This document shows positions 7,824 through 14,493 of a stretch of DNA of 35,625 nt, piece by piece. This DNA is from an uncultured Erysipelotrichaceae bacterium (GTDB lineage: Bacteria; Bacillota_I; Bacilli_A; RF39; UBA660): NCBI GenBank assembly GCA_951801995.1, contig CATOOY010000001.1, positions 1 through 35,625 of the forward strand. The letters run 5' to 3'. The notes under the pieces are model-generated. The model had not been told where the DNA came from. It saw only the letters and a program-made list of their open reading frames with translations, and searched no databases. The position numbers and the translations under genes are program-made. Position 1 is the stretch's first letter; the number at the start of each line of letters is the position of its first letter.

Positions 7824-8108
7824 ATGTTGGAATTTAAAACTATTGAAACATTAAAACCAAATATTGAAATCTTAGAAGTAATTAAAGGCTATACTTACAA
7901 AGTTAAAAAAGGTGCAATAAAACATATTCTACATACCAATTTACAGGTTATAGAACCTACTGAATACTCAATTACATATCCTACTACTCTTACAATTCTA
8001 GAATATAAAGTTAATGAAATATCTAATAAGCCATTTTATATTAAAGAGCATAATCAAAAATATAATTTGAAAGAAATTACACAAATTTTAAAAAAATTTA
8101 AAGTTTAG
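7824..8108 (+). CDS. Small hypothetical protein, paralogue of the 748-1038 product
   Basis: A 94-residue protein beginning MLEFKTIETLK. The frame is open from 7734, but GGAAGGAGG at 7805-7814 decides the ATG at 7824. No named domain. It shares with the 748-1038 product the TNL-x-V-x-EP block, a KPFYIK block and a C-terminal LKEI...KKF helix. It stands just ahead of the third serine recombinase, the same position its paralogue has ahead of recombinase 1, which argues for a conserved accessory module. The function is unknown. Confidence 0.7.
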   Translation: MLEFKTIETLKPNIEILEVIKGYTYKVKKGAIKHILHTNLQVIEPTEYSITYPTTLTILEYKVNEISNKPFYIKEHNQKYNLKEITQILKKFKV

Positions 8109-8127
8109 ACTTCACTTTTTCCATTTT

Positions 8128-8207
8128 AGTGAGGAAACAAATGGGAGGATAAATTTAACAAATGCTCAATGTAGTGTTTGCTATTTTGCTTTTCAGTGAG
8201 GAAACAA
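8128..8207 (+). repeat. Duplicated AGTGAGGAAACAA leader block
   Basis: AGTGAGGAAACAA occurs at 8128-8140 and 8195-8207, each preceded by a T-rich stretch and followed within a few bases by GGGAGG or GAGGAG. A short frame from ATG 8162 (MLNVVFAILLFSEET...) runs through the second copy. In the uninterrupted locus it would stop just after overlapping the recombinase start, suggesting translational coupling. Confidence 0.5.
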
Positions 8208-8219
8208 GTGAGGAGATGA

Positions 8220-9983
8220 TTATTTATGAGATGTGCAGTATATGTAAGAGTGTCGTTGTAATACATAGGCAGACACATTATCCTCTTTTTTTTCTAGTTC
8301 TCGTTTAGTTATTGTAAAACCATATTTTCCAAAGTTTGTACCAATATCCAGTTTCCCATTTGGAAGGTTTTCGTTGATTAACTCTCCAGTTTTTAAAATA
8401 AATTTAATCTTGTAAAAATCTTCTTCTCCATTATCTAATTTTTCGCCAATGATAATCTTATCAACTAAACTATTAAACACTTCTTCATTGAATTTGGTAA
8501 GACCTTTATATTGTTTTAAGGTATTAGAAATTTTACCAATTTGTTCTAGTTTTTGTTTTCTAGTAAGTTCTATATTTTCAGTATCTTTTAATTGTTGTTC
8601 ATACTCTTTAATCTTGTTGGAAATTTCAAGATTTTTTTGATTTAATATTTCTTTTGAAATAGATCCCTCAAGTTGTAAGTCAATTAGATTAGATAATTTG
8701 CTTTCCAATTTAGATATTTCATCTTCTATTTTTTTATGATTAAGATTGTCTTGTTTTTCGTTGATAACTTTATTTACTTTTTTCATAAATGAATGGATAT
8801 ATTTATCATTATTTTGAAACAATTTATTATAAGCAATTACAAATATATCTTCTAATTCTTCTTGTTTATAATGAATTAAGTTAGAGCAATCAATTTTATT
8901 TCGATGACTTCTACATATCCAGTAAGCAACTTCTTTACCACTATTTCTGATTTTATAAGAACGCCTAATAAAACGCTCTCCACATATTCCACAAAAGATT
9001 TTACTACTAAATGGATATTTCCTACTAAACTTATCTCTATTGCCATCTGGTTTAATGATTTTGCTTCTGATGGTCAGTATTTCTTGGCATTTATCCCATA
9101 ATTCACGTGAAATAATAGGTTCGTGATGATTAGAAGTAAAGTATTGTTCTTTCTCTCCATAATTCACTTTCTTTTTATGAGTTAATACATTTTCAGTATA
9201 GTATTTACCAGTTTTTAAATCTCCTACATATTTTTCGTTGATGATTATTCTTCTGACTGAAGCATGACACCATTTTAAATTAGATGGACTAGGTATACCT
9301 AGATTATTTAGATTAAGTGCTATTGTTCTAAAACCTACACCTTTTGAATATTCTTCAAAAATATAAGTAACAATATCTTTTTTACTTTCATCTGGATAAA
9401 TCATATCTTTTTCCTTATCGTATAAATATCCAAATGGAGCATACTTACCGACCAATTCGCCACGTTTCATTTTCATACGAACACCAGCTTTTACATTTTC
9501 TGAAATAGATTCACTTTCTGCTTGAGCAAAAGCACTATATAAAGTTAAAAATAATTCATTGGATAAACCTAGAGTATGGATGTTTTCTTTTTCAAAATAA
9601 ACATCTACATTATGTTCACGAAGCAGTCTTACACAATTTAAAGTATCAACTGTATTACGAGCAAATCTTGATATAGACTTAGCTAATATTAAATCAATCT
9701 TACCATTTAAAGCATCATTCATCATTTGATTAAATTGTTCTCTTTTCTTTGTTTGAGTGCCAGTTATACCCTCATCAGCATATATTCCTACAAATTCCCA
9801 ATCAGGATTTTCTTCTATCATATTTTTATAGTGGATTCGTTGTGAGTCATAACTTGTTTTCTGATCTTCATTGTCTGTACTAACACGACAATAAGCACAA
9901 GTACGAATTAGTTTATATTTTACATTTCCTTTTAAGCATATTGTTTTAGAAGTTGGTGCTATTACTTCAACATTATTATTCAT
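8220..9983 (-). CDS. Large serine recombinase 2 (integrase of the nested element)
   Basis: 587 residues as integrated. Catalytic domain about 27-170, with Ser35 in CAYCRVSTDNEDQ, AKSISRFARN and the AQAESESISENVKAG helix. The recombinase domain is APFGYLYD through GIPSPS to INEKYVGDL. The zinc ribbon begins CGIC near residue 333. A long coiled coil and C-terminal region follow. The last seven codons before the stop at 8222-8220 lie outside the element, antisense to the interrupted gene. In the circular form the frame would continue from 11969 down to a stop near 11825, giving a different 48-residue tail and about 628 residues. Upstream lies a small SHOCT-like gene. This is presumably the enzyme that inserted the element. 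Confidence 0.93.
   Translation of the reverse strand: MNNNVEVIAPTSKTICLKGNVKYKLIRTCAYCRVSTDNEDQKTSYDSQRIHYKNMIEENPDWEFVGIYADEGITGTQTKKREQFNQMMNDALNGKIDLILAKSISRFARNTVDTLNCVRLLREHNVDVYFEKENIHTLGLSNELFLTLYSAFAQAESESISENVKAGVRMKMKRGELVGKYAPFGYLYDKEKDMIYPDESKKDIVTYIFEEYSKGVGFRTIALNLNNLGIPSPSNLKWCHASVRRIIINEKYVGDLKTGKYYTENVLTHKKKVNYGEKEQYFTSNHHEPIISRELWDKCQEILTIRSKIIKPDGNRDKFSRKYPFSSKIFCGICGERFIRRSYKIRNSGKEVAYWICRSHRNKIDCSNLIHYKQEELEDIFVIAYNKLFQNNDKYIHSFMKKVNKVINEKQDNLNHKKIEDEISKLESKLSNLIDLQLEGSISKEILNQKNLEISNKIKEYEQQLKDTENIELTRKQKLEQIGKISNTLKQYKGLTKFNEEVFNSLVDKIIIGEKLDNGEEDFYKIKFILKTGELINENLPNGKLDIGTNFGKYGFTITKRELEKKEDNVSAYVLQRHSYIYCTSHK
8226..8251 (+). pseudogene. 5' fragment of serine recombinase 3
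   Basis: ATG at 8226, preceded by GAGGAG, encodes MRCAVYVRV and then meets the end of the nested element. A stop follows at 8259-8261. This is the first strand and the edge of the catalytic motif of a serine recombinase whose remainder resumes at 11978 in the same frame once one GTAAGAGT copy is removed. Confidence 0.88.
8244..8251 (+). repeat. Left attachment site core of nested element
   Basis: GTAAGAGT, identical to 11970-11977. Bases to its left belong to recombinase 3 (codons for AVY), bases to its right to the element. Large serine recombinases leave a short identical core in both hybrid sites. Confidence 0.8.
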
Positions 9984-10032
9984 TTATTCCTTTCCTAATT
10001 GTTGAATAATAGCATATTTCAAATATTTTTTA

Positions 10033-10218
10033 TCACGCAAAACTATATTCTGAATTGTTTAGTTTGTTATATTTTGCATATTCATTTTCAATTTTATTTT
10101 TGATTTTTTTATATTGTTTAACATCAATTAAATTATTATCTTTGATAAATTCTAGCATAGCAATTTCTGCCACATAAGCTTTTAAATATTTTAATTTTTT
10201 ATCACTTCTTTCTTGCAT
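10033..10218 (-). CDS. SHOCT-like small protein
   Basis: A 61-residue helical protein, LKYLKAYVAEIAMLEFIKDNN then LIDVKQYKKIKNKIENEY. The order hydrophobic helix, N-x-LI-x-x-x-QY-x-x-IK-x-KI is typical of SHOCT-type oligomerisation modules, often met beside recombinase genes. AAAGGGGG precedes the ATG by about 10 nt. It ends in TGA 50 bp before the recombinase 2 start and is probably cotranscribed with it. A weak TATAAT lies at 10302-10297 on this strand. Role unknown. Confidence 0.65.
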   Translation of the reverse strand: MQERSDKKLKYLKAYVAEIAMLEFIKDNNLIDVKQYKKIKNKIENEYAKYNKLNNSEYSFA

Positions 10219-10397
10219 AAATTATTACCCCCTTTAAATTCTTAAACAATTCATGTCATAGTTACGCACCAACTTTCTTTAAAATATCTTAAAAAAATTA
10301 TAACGCACTTAGTTATTTTATACAGCCCTACAAACAAAAAAAGATAACTAAATCATAGCTATCAAAATCGTAAAAATATGAAAAATAATAGTCATAC

Positions 10398-10419
10398 TTA
10401 TGACCGAAGTTATGGCCAT
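10398..10419 (+). repeat. 22-bp iteron-like repeat, copy 1
   Basis: Matches 10698-10719 at 18 of 22 positions. Each copy holds two TATGRCC units spaced 12 bp apart, ending TATGGCCAT. Confidence 0.65.
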
Positions 10420-10483
10420 TAAAAACTCATTTTTTCCAAAATAATCACAACAAAAGAAAAGCAGGATAAACTTGTTTACAAAC

Positions 10484-10502
10484 AACTAGCCAGTGGCTAG
10501 TT
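10484..10502 (+). terminator. Stable hairpin, possible terminator
   Basis: AACTAGCC-AGT-GGCTAGTT, an uninterrupted 8-bp stem followed by TTCCC. The T run is short, so it may be a structural or protein-binding site instead. Confidence 0.45.
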
Positions 10503-10697
10503 TTCCCTTATTTCATAAGGAGTTAGAGAAAACACAAGTGTTTACATTTTTAATATTTGTTATACAATCGTTAACTTTGGCTTTTTTAGAAACCCTTATA
10601 AATAAAGGCTTTCCAAAATGTGTTTAACAATCGTACACACTTTTTCAATGTGAATTTTCTAAAATTTCGGCTATATTTTTTAGAAAATTTAAAGATT

Positions 10698-10719
10698 TTA
10701 TGGCCGTAAGTATGGCCAT
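10698..10719 (+). repeat. 22-bp iteron-like repeat, copy 2
   Basis: Second copy; overlaps the palindrome AAGTATGGCCATACTT at 10708-10723. Confidence 0.65.
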
Positions 10720-11022
10720 ACTTTTGAAGAAAATTACTGATAAATATGTAGAAGTTTGAATATGAAAAAAGCACTACTTACAGTAAAAATAGCACTATTA
10801 GATACAATTTTTTCATATTCTACTATATTGTATCACTCAGATTTCTATAGTCAATAAGGATAAAATGTCTGATATTTTTCGGTAAAAAAGTTGCTCTAAA
10901 ACTTATTTGCTACTTGTTTATAATATATTTATTAAACTAGGTACTAGTCTAGATTATTGATAACCAAATAATATAAATAATTTTTTGAGTCATTATAATA
11001 TATATAAAAAATACATATTTTG

Positions 11023-11031
11023 TGGTATAAT
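11023..11031 (+). promoter_or_regulatory. Extended -10 promoter of cargo gene
   Basis: TGG-TATAAT at 11023-11031, 26 bp before the ATG at 11057. No good -35. Confidence 0.55.
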
Positions 11032-11056
11032 ACTTAATACAAGGGAGGTTTTTGAA

Positions 11057-11749
11057 ATGGCTGAAATATATTCGAATGCTGATGATTGTCTTGAACTAGC
11101 AAGATATTTAAAGAACAAAATGGGGAGTAAAATTGATTTTTACGGAAGCATACAGCAAGAGGTAATTAGTGGATCGTATTTTTCTGACTTTGAGAGTAAA
11201 CATTATCATCCATATGGAGATGGACTATCATTTTATTATAAATTTTGTAAAGAAGGATTTTTAAGAATTGGAATTGGTTCATTTTGCTCACGTAATAATT
11301 CGGTAGGTGAAAAATTGGCAGCTTTAAGTAATTTTTATGAAGTGTTAAGTGAACAATATGGTGAACCAACTGTGTTTTACACAACAAAAGATGATGATGA
11401 AAGAACTTTATCATTACAATGGTCTTTTGTTAATAAAGAGGAAGACATACAAAACTTTATGAATGGAAGTTATTTTGATGATGCCGAAATAGATGAACTA
11501 ATTGTATTTGGTAAGCCAAGAACACAAATGAATGGTTACCAATTAAGTGATACTACAAGAAAATTGATAGCAAAACAAATTGGTGTTCCCTTTGAATTGA
11601 TTGGTTTAGTTGATGAAAATATAGAAGATTTTGTCAAATATAAAACTGGAAAAGAAATTGGTATTCCAGAGGGAGCAAAAATTGATGGTGTTCCAGTAAG
11701 ATCATATCAAAAGAAAATATCTTCAAGAACAATGTTTGAAAAAAAATAA
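11057..11749 (+). CDS. Unknown cargo protein of the nested element
   Basis: A 230-residue soluble protein. The frame is open from 10985, but AAGGGAGG at 11040-11047 selects ATG 11057 (MAEIYSNADDC). I do not recognise it. Visible features: an N-terminal helix with ADDCLELARYLKNKMG, an aromatic strand-rich middle (DGLSFYYKFC, RIGIGSFCS), a helix with AALSNFYEVLSEQYG, then LQWSF and a basic C-terminus. No membrane segment, signal or obvious nucleotide-binding loop. It has its own promoter and terminator and is the only cargo of the element, so it may benefit the host or protect the element; that is inference. Confidence 0.75.
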   Translation: MAEIYSNADDCLELARYLKNKMGSKIDFYGSIQQEVISGSYFSDFESKHYHPYGDGLSFYYKFCKEGFLRIGIGSFCSRNNSVGEKLAALSNFYEVLSEQYGEPTVFYTTKDDDERTLSLQWSFVNKEEDIQNFMNGSYFDDAEIDELIVFGKPRTQMNGYQLSDTTRKLIAKQIGVPFELIGLVDENIEDFVKYKTGKEIGIPEGAKIDGVPVRSYQKKISSRTMFEKK

Positions 11750-11783
11750 AGAAATTAGTTAATTAAATTCTAATTTCTTTTTC
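11748..11783 (+). terminator. Terminator of cargo gene
   Basis: AAAGAAATTAG pairs with CTAATTTCTTT over an 11-nt loop, followed by TTTTC. It overlaps the stop codon. It lies just beyond the 3' end predicted for the circular-form recombinase 2 frame on the other strand. Confidence 0.8.
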
Positions 11784-11969
11784 TATTCAACAATTATTTA
11801 TTTTAATTTGAACTATGCTATTTTAAAGCCCTAATGATAAAGTTATATCTAATTTATCAATATGGACTTTTTCTTGTTCTGCTTGAGTACCAATAGTGAT
11901 ATTGGTATTTATTTTGTAATCAAAATTGATGATATCCAGAGTTTTAAAATAATACGGTATATGTGTTCC

Positions 11970-11977
11970 GTAAGAGT
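11970..11977 (+). repeat. Right attachment site core of nested element
   Basis: Second GTAAGAGT. To its right TAGTACAGACGATC continues recombinase 3 as (V)STDDQ. Confidence 0.8.
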
Positions 11978-12845
11978 TAGTACAGACGATCAAAGAGATA
12001 ATGGTTATTCTATTGATTCACAACTTCGTATGATTAAAGAATATTGTGAGAAAAACGATTATAGTATTGTAGATGTTTATAATGACGCAGGACATTCTGG
12101 AAAAGATTTAATGCGACCAGAAATGCAGAGACTACTTGCAGATATTAAGTCTAAAAAGATTGATAAGTTAATTGCTATTAAAGTAGATAGACTTACGAGA
12201 AACAACTATGATGGCTTTTGGCTTTTAAATTATTGTGAAGAACACGATGTTAAAATAGAGTTAATACTCGAGCCTTATGATGTATCTACTGCTAATGGTG
12301 AAATGATATTCGGTATGAATTTAGTATTTGGACAAAGAGAAAGAAAAGAAATTGGTGCGAGAACTAAAAGAGCAATGGAAGAAATGGCTTTAGAAAAAAT
12401 CCACCCTAGTAAAGCACCTTATGGCTATACTAGAAACAAAGATACAGGGCATTTAGAAATAGAGCCTATTGAAGCCCAAGTTGTAAAGGAAATATTTAAA
12501 CTATGCCAAGAGGGAAACTCTACTAGAGGTATTGCTACAATTATGGAAGATAATAATGCCTATTTAAAGACTGGTAAATGGCGAAGCGATAGAGTTTATA
12601 AAATTCTAACAAATTCTATTTATATTGGTGTATTTGAATACGGAAAATATAAAAGAAAAACACAAGATATTTTAAGAGTAAAAGACTATTGTGAACCAAT
12701 TATTGATGAAGTTACTTGGAATGCTACTAGAAATGTCTTAGTTAAAAATAAGCATTCAAACTATGGAGAGTTTATTCATTTATTTTCAGGATTAGTAAAA
12801 TGTCCGATATGTAGCGAGATTATGGCTTCATCAGAATCTTTTAAA
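11978..12845 (+). pseudogene. 3' part of serine recombinase 3, truncated at both ends
   Basis: Continues from the fragment at 8226: STDDQRDNGYSIDSQ, KVDRLTRNN, the GQRERKEIGARTKRA helix, APYGYTRN, then GKWRSDRVYKILTNSIYIG and the first zinc-ribbon pair CPIC near 12801-12812. Just after SSESFK the protein loses similarity to recombinases, and the neighbouring frame becomes coding for something else, so a deletion removed the second cysteine pair, coiled coil and C-terminus. A frame open from ATG 11862 would fuse about 36 element-encoded residues to it, without a ribosome site. The enzyme is dead in two ways. Confidence 0.85.
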
Positions 12846-13089
12846 TTGGATTGTCAACAGTTTATTAAAATCAACTTTAGAACATCTTAAAAATTTAATT
12901 TACAATCTTGTTAAATTTCTTATGGATAGAATTTATAGAAATAAAGATAAAGAAAAATATATGGAATTTGCTAAAGAATTATATGAACATGGGGCTTTGG
13001 ATGATGAAAATTTCAAACTTCTTCAAGATAACAAAAATACAAATAATAAAAATAAATCTGTAATAGAAAAAGATGATATTGAGTGTTAG
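12841..13089 (+). pseudogene. C-terminal remnant of a mobilisation-type protein (tentative)
   Basis: In the frame ending at TAG 13087-13089, about 80 codons read LNWIVNSLLKSTLEHLKNLI, a basic LMDRIYRNKDKEKYMEFAKE stretch, ELYEHGALDDENFKLL and a polar Asn/Lys tail. There is no start codon with a ribosome site, and the frame begins where recombinase 3 homology ends. The helical, Lys-rich ending with a short Asp/Glu tail is reminiscent of C-termini of MobA/MobL or MobV relaxases, which commonly follow recombinases in mobilisable elements. The protein-coding nature is likely; the family is a weak call. Confidence 0.4.
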
Positions 13090-13108
13090 AGTTCTCTATC
13101 ATCTTTTT
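13067..13108. terminator. Bidirectional terminator
   Basis: AAAAAGATGATA (13067-13078) pairs with TATCATCTTTTT (13097-13108). T runs are present on both strands, closing the remnant reading rightward and the PnuC operon reading leftward. Confidence 0.75.
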
Positions 13109-13811
13109 ATTGTGCTATACCTTTTTCTTTTTGAATATTTTTCAATCGTTTCCAATTATAACTACCATAAATGTCATTTACCAATAAAAGTATTGGTCCT
13201 GTAAGAACAGATATTAAAGAAGTGTTTCCATTAATTATAGGAATTAACCAAAGGGTTATAATAATTAAATCATTAGCTATATAGCAAAATAGTGATAATT
13301 CACTTCTTCTTGCTTCAAAATAACTAGCTAGTACACTTGTAACTATTGAACAAGAACTTATTACTAATAAATCTGTATTAAATGCTTTTAACAGATAATA
13401 ATACCCCCAGAATAGAACTAATTGAGATGCAAAAACAGTAATAATTTCTTTTTTAGATAAGGAACTAATAATTACAACATCATCTTCCTTATCTTGGTGT
13501 TTTAGCCAACTAATTATTCCAATAACCATTATTGGAAATGTCAAAAAAATTGTAATTAATAACTCGCCATAATAACCTTGATTATAAGAAACTATACCAT
13601 AAAAGAATACACTAAAAAATCCTATAAAATAAGATTCAACCTTACCTTTAGACATTAATATTGCAGTTGTTAAATATGTAATTGTATATAAAGAAACTAT
13701 TGCTGTACCATGAAATATCATTGAAGAAAGAATTCCTAACGATATTCCAATAGATAAATATAATTTTTCAAACAAATTCCAATCCTTAAAATAACTTTTT
13801 AAAAATTTCAT
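13107..13811 (-). CDS. pnuC: Nicotinamide riboside transporter PnuC family
   Basis: A 234-residue polytopic inner-membrane protein, about seven to eight hydrophobic segments. Recognised from the opening FLKSYFKDWNLFEKLYL, the YFIGFFSVFFYGIVSYNQGY segment followed by GELLITIF and ISWLKHQ, and the SIVTSVLASYFEARR repeat half ending in LIIITLWL. PnuC proteins move nicotinamide riboside or related vitamins by facilitated diffusion. The second ATG (13811) is 7 nt from GAGGAGG, whereas the first (13817) is too close, hence this start. Last gene of a leftward operon with a DUF6414-like gene. Substrate could be another B-vitamin nucleoside. Confidence 0.85.
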   Translation of the reverse strand: MKFLKSYFKDWNLFEKLYLSIGISLGILSSMIFHGTAIVSLYTITYLTTAILMSKGKVESYFIGFFSVFFYGIVSYNQGYYGELLITIFLTFPIMVIGIISWLKHQDKEDDVVIISSLSKKEIITVFASQLVLFWGYYYLLKAFNTDLLVISSCSIVTSVLASYFEARRSELSLFCYIANDLIIITLWLIPIINGNTSLISVLTGPILLLVNDIYGSYNWKRLKNIQKEKGIAQ

Positions 13812-13829
13812 TATCATTCCTCCTCGTAA

Positions 13830-14474
13830 TTATTTTGTTAATGGAGAATTTTCCTGTATAGGAATTAATCTAGTTTTTATAGTATTGATAAATGCACATT
13901 TATGTTCAATTTCAAACTTTTCAGTATCAGTTGATAATTCATATTTTATAAATATATTCGGAATAAACTCATATTTATCACTTTGAAAATTACCATAAGA
14001 AGTATCACTTTCAGTATAACTACCTTTTAACATACAATATAATAAATTCCATCTATCACAAGATCCAACATCTGTTTCAGATTTAGTATTATCAGTATCT
14101 TTGAAAATTGGCTCTTCATTCATATCAATTAATTTTGATTTTATATTGTTTTTATCATAATAATCATTTAAAGTAGAAGCATTAAAGTGTTGAGATAATG
14201 CTACCGTAATACATTTGTCAACATCAGTACTTTTATTCATTACCATGAGTCTTACAGGTATACCTTCATTATAAAAAACTATTGCATTATGTTTATTATT
14301 GATATTAATATCCTGATTATTAACAGTTATTATACAATTACAATTCTTAATTATTTTGTACTCATTAAATGGTATTTTTTTGTTTTCAAATCCATCAACA
14401 AAAGCTCCATTAAAGCATTCATAATGATTATCATGTTGTTCTGTCCATAAATCTATTGTTTTAATAACATCCAC
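13830..14474 (-). CDS. Hypothetical protein between DUF6414-like and PnuC genes
   Basis: About 214 residues, soluble, acidic and asparagine-rich. I do not recognise it. Visible: an N-terminal helix (VIKTIDLWTEQ), strands with CNCIITVNNQDI and AIVFYNEGIPVRLMVMN, a possible loop with GSCDRWNLLYCML, and a strand-rich C-terminus. AGGAG precedes both an ATG (14483, no spacing) and a GTG nine bases on (14474). The same AGGAGATGATAAT layout before rpoZ uses the later codon, so GTG 14474 is preferred. It is 18 bp upstream of pnuC and 10 bp after the DUF6414-like gene, so one operon. A nucleoside- or NAD-related role is suggested only by the neighbour. Confidence 0.65.
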   Translation of the reverse strand: MDVIKTIDLWTEQHDNHYECFNGAFVDGFENKKIPFNEYKIIKNCNCIITVNNQDININNKHNAIVFYNEGIPVRLMVMNKSTDVDKCITVALSQHFNASTLNDYYDKNNIKSKLIDMNEEPIFKDTDNTKSETDVGSCDRWNLLYCMLKGSYTESDTSYGNFQSDKYEFIPNIFIKYELSTDTEKFEIEHKCAFINTIKTRLIPIQENSPLTK

Positions 14475-14493
14475 AATTATCATCTCCTAATTT

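Larger units (their letters stand above)
10219..11056. other. Non-coding control region of the nested element
   Basis: About 840 bp without a convincing gene, between divergent units. It contains two 22-bp direct repeats exactly 300 bp apart, a 16-bp palindrome (AAGTATGGCCATACTT at 10708-10723), the hairpin at 10484-10502, a CTTAT-TTC-ATAAG stem at 10507-10519 and an AAACCCTTATAAA motif at 10590-10602 that also occurs at 1059-1071 upstream of recombinase 1. Likely regulatory or accessory recombination sites; an untranslated RNA is possible. Confidence 0.5.
8252..11977. mobile_element. 3.7-kb nested integrative element inside recombinase 3
   Basis: The segment is bounded by GTAAGAGT at 8244-8251 and 11970-11977 and contains a complete large serine recombinase, a 61-residue SHOCT-like gene, about 840 bp of repeat-bearing non-coding DNA and one cargo gene of unknown function with its own promoter and terminator. 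Deleting it together with one core copy rejoins MRCAVYVRV to STDDQRDNG in frame, which is the standard N-terminus of a serine recombinase. That reconstruction is the main evidence for the boundaries; they are exact to within the 8-bp repeat. Confidence 0.87.

Noticed and set aside
1059..10602. Shared AAACCCTTATAAA at 1059-1071 and 10590-10602 as element ends
   Set aside because: Only 13 AT-rich bases, and the second copy lies inside the nested element, whose ends are set by GTAAGAGT; noted as a possible regulatory motif only.
10586..10774. Leftward 62-codon frame with a YGHTYGHK stretch
   Set aside because: The repeating residues come from the TATGGCC repeats in the DNA; no ribosome site and no protein-like pattern.
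11862..11969. N-terminal 36 codons extending recombinase 3
   Set aside because: They lie inside the nested element, are antisense to the alternative tail of recombinase 2 and lack a ribosome site.
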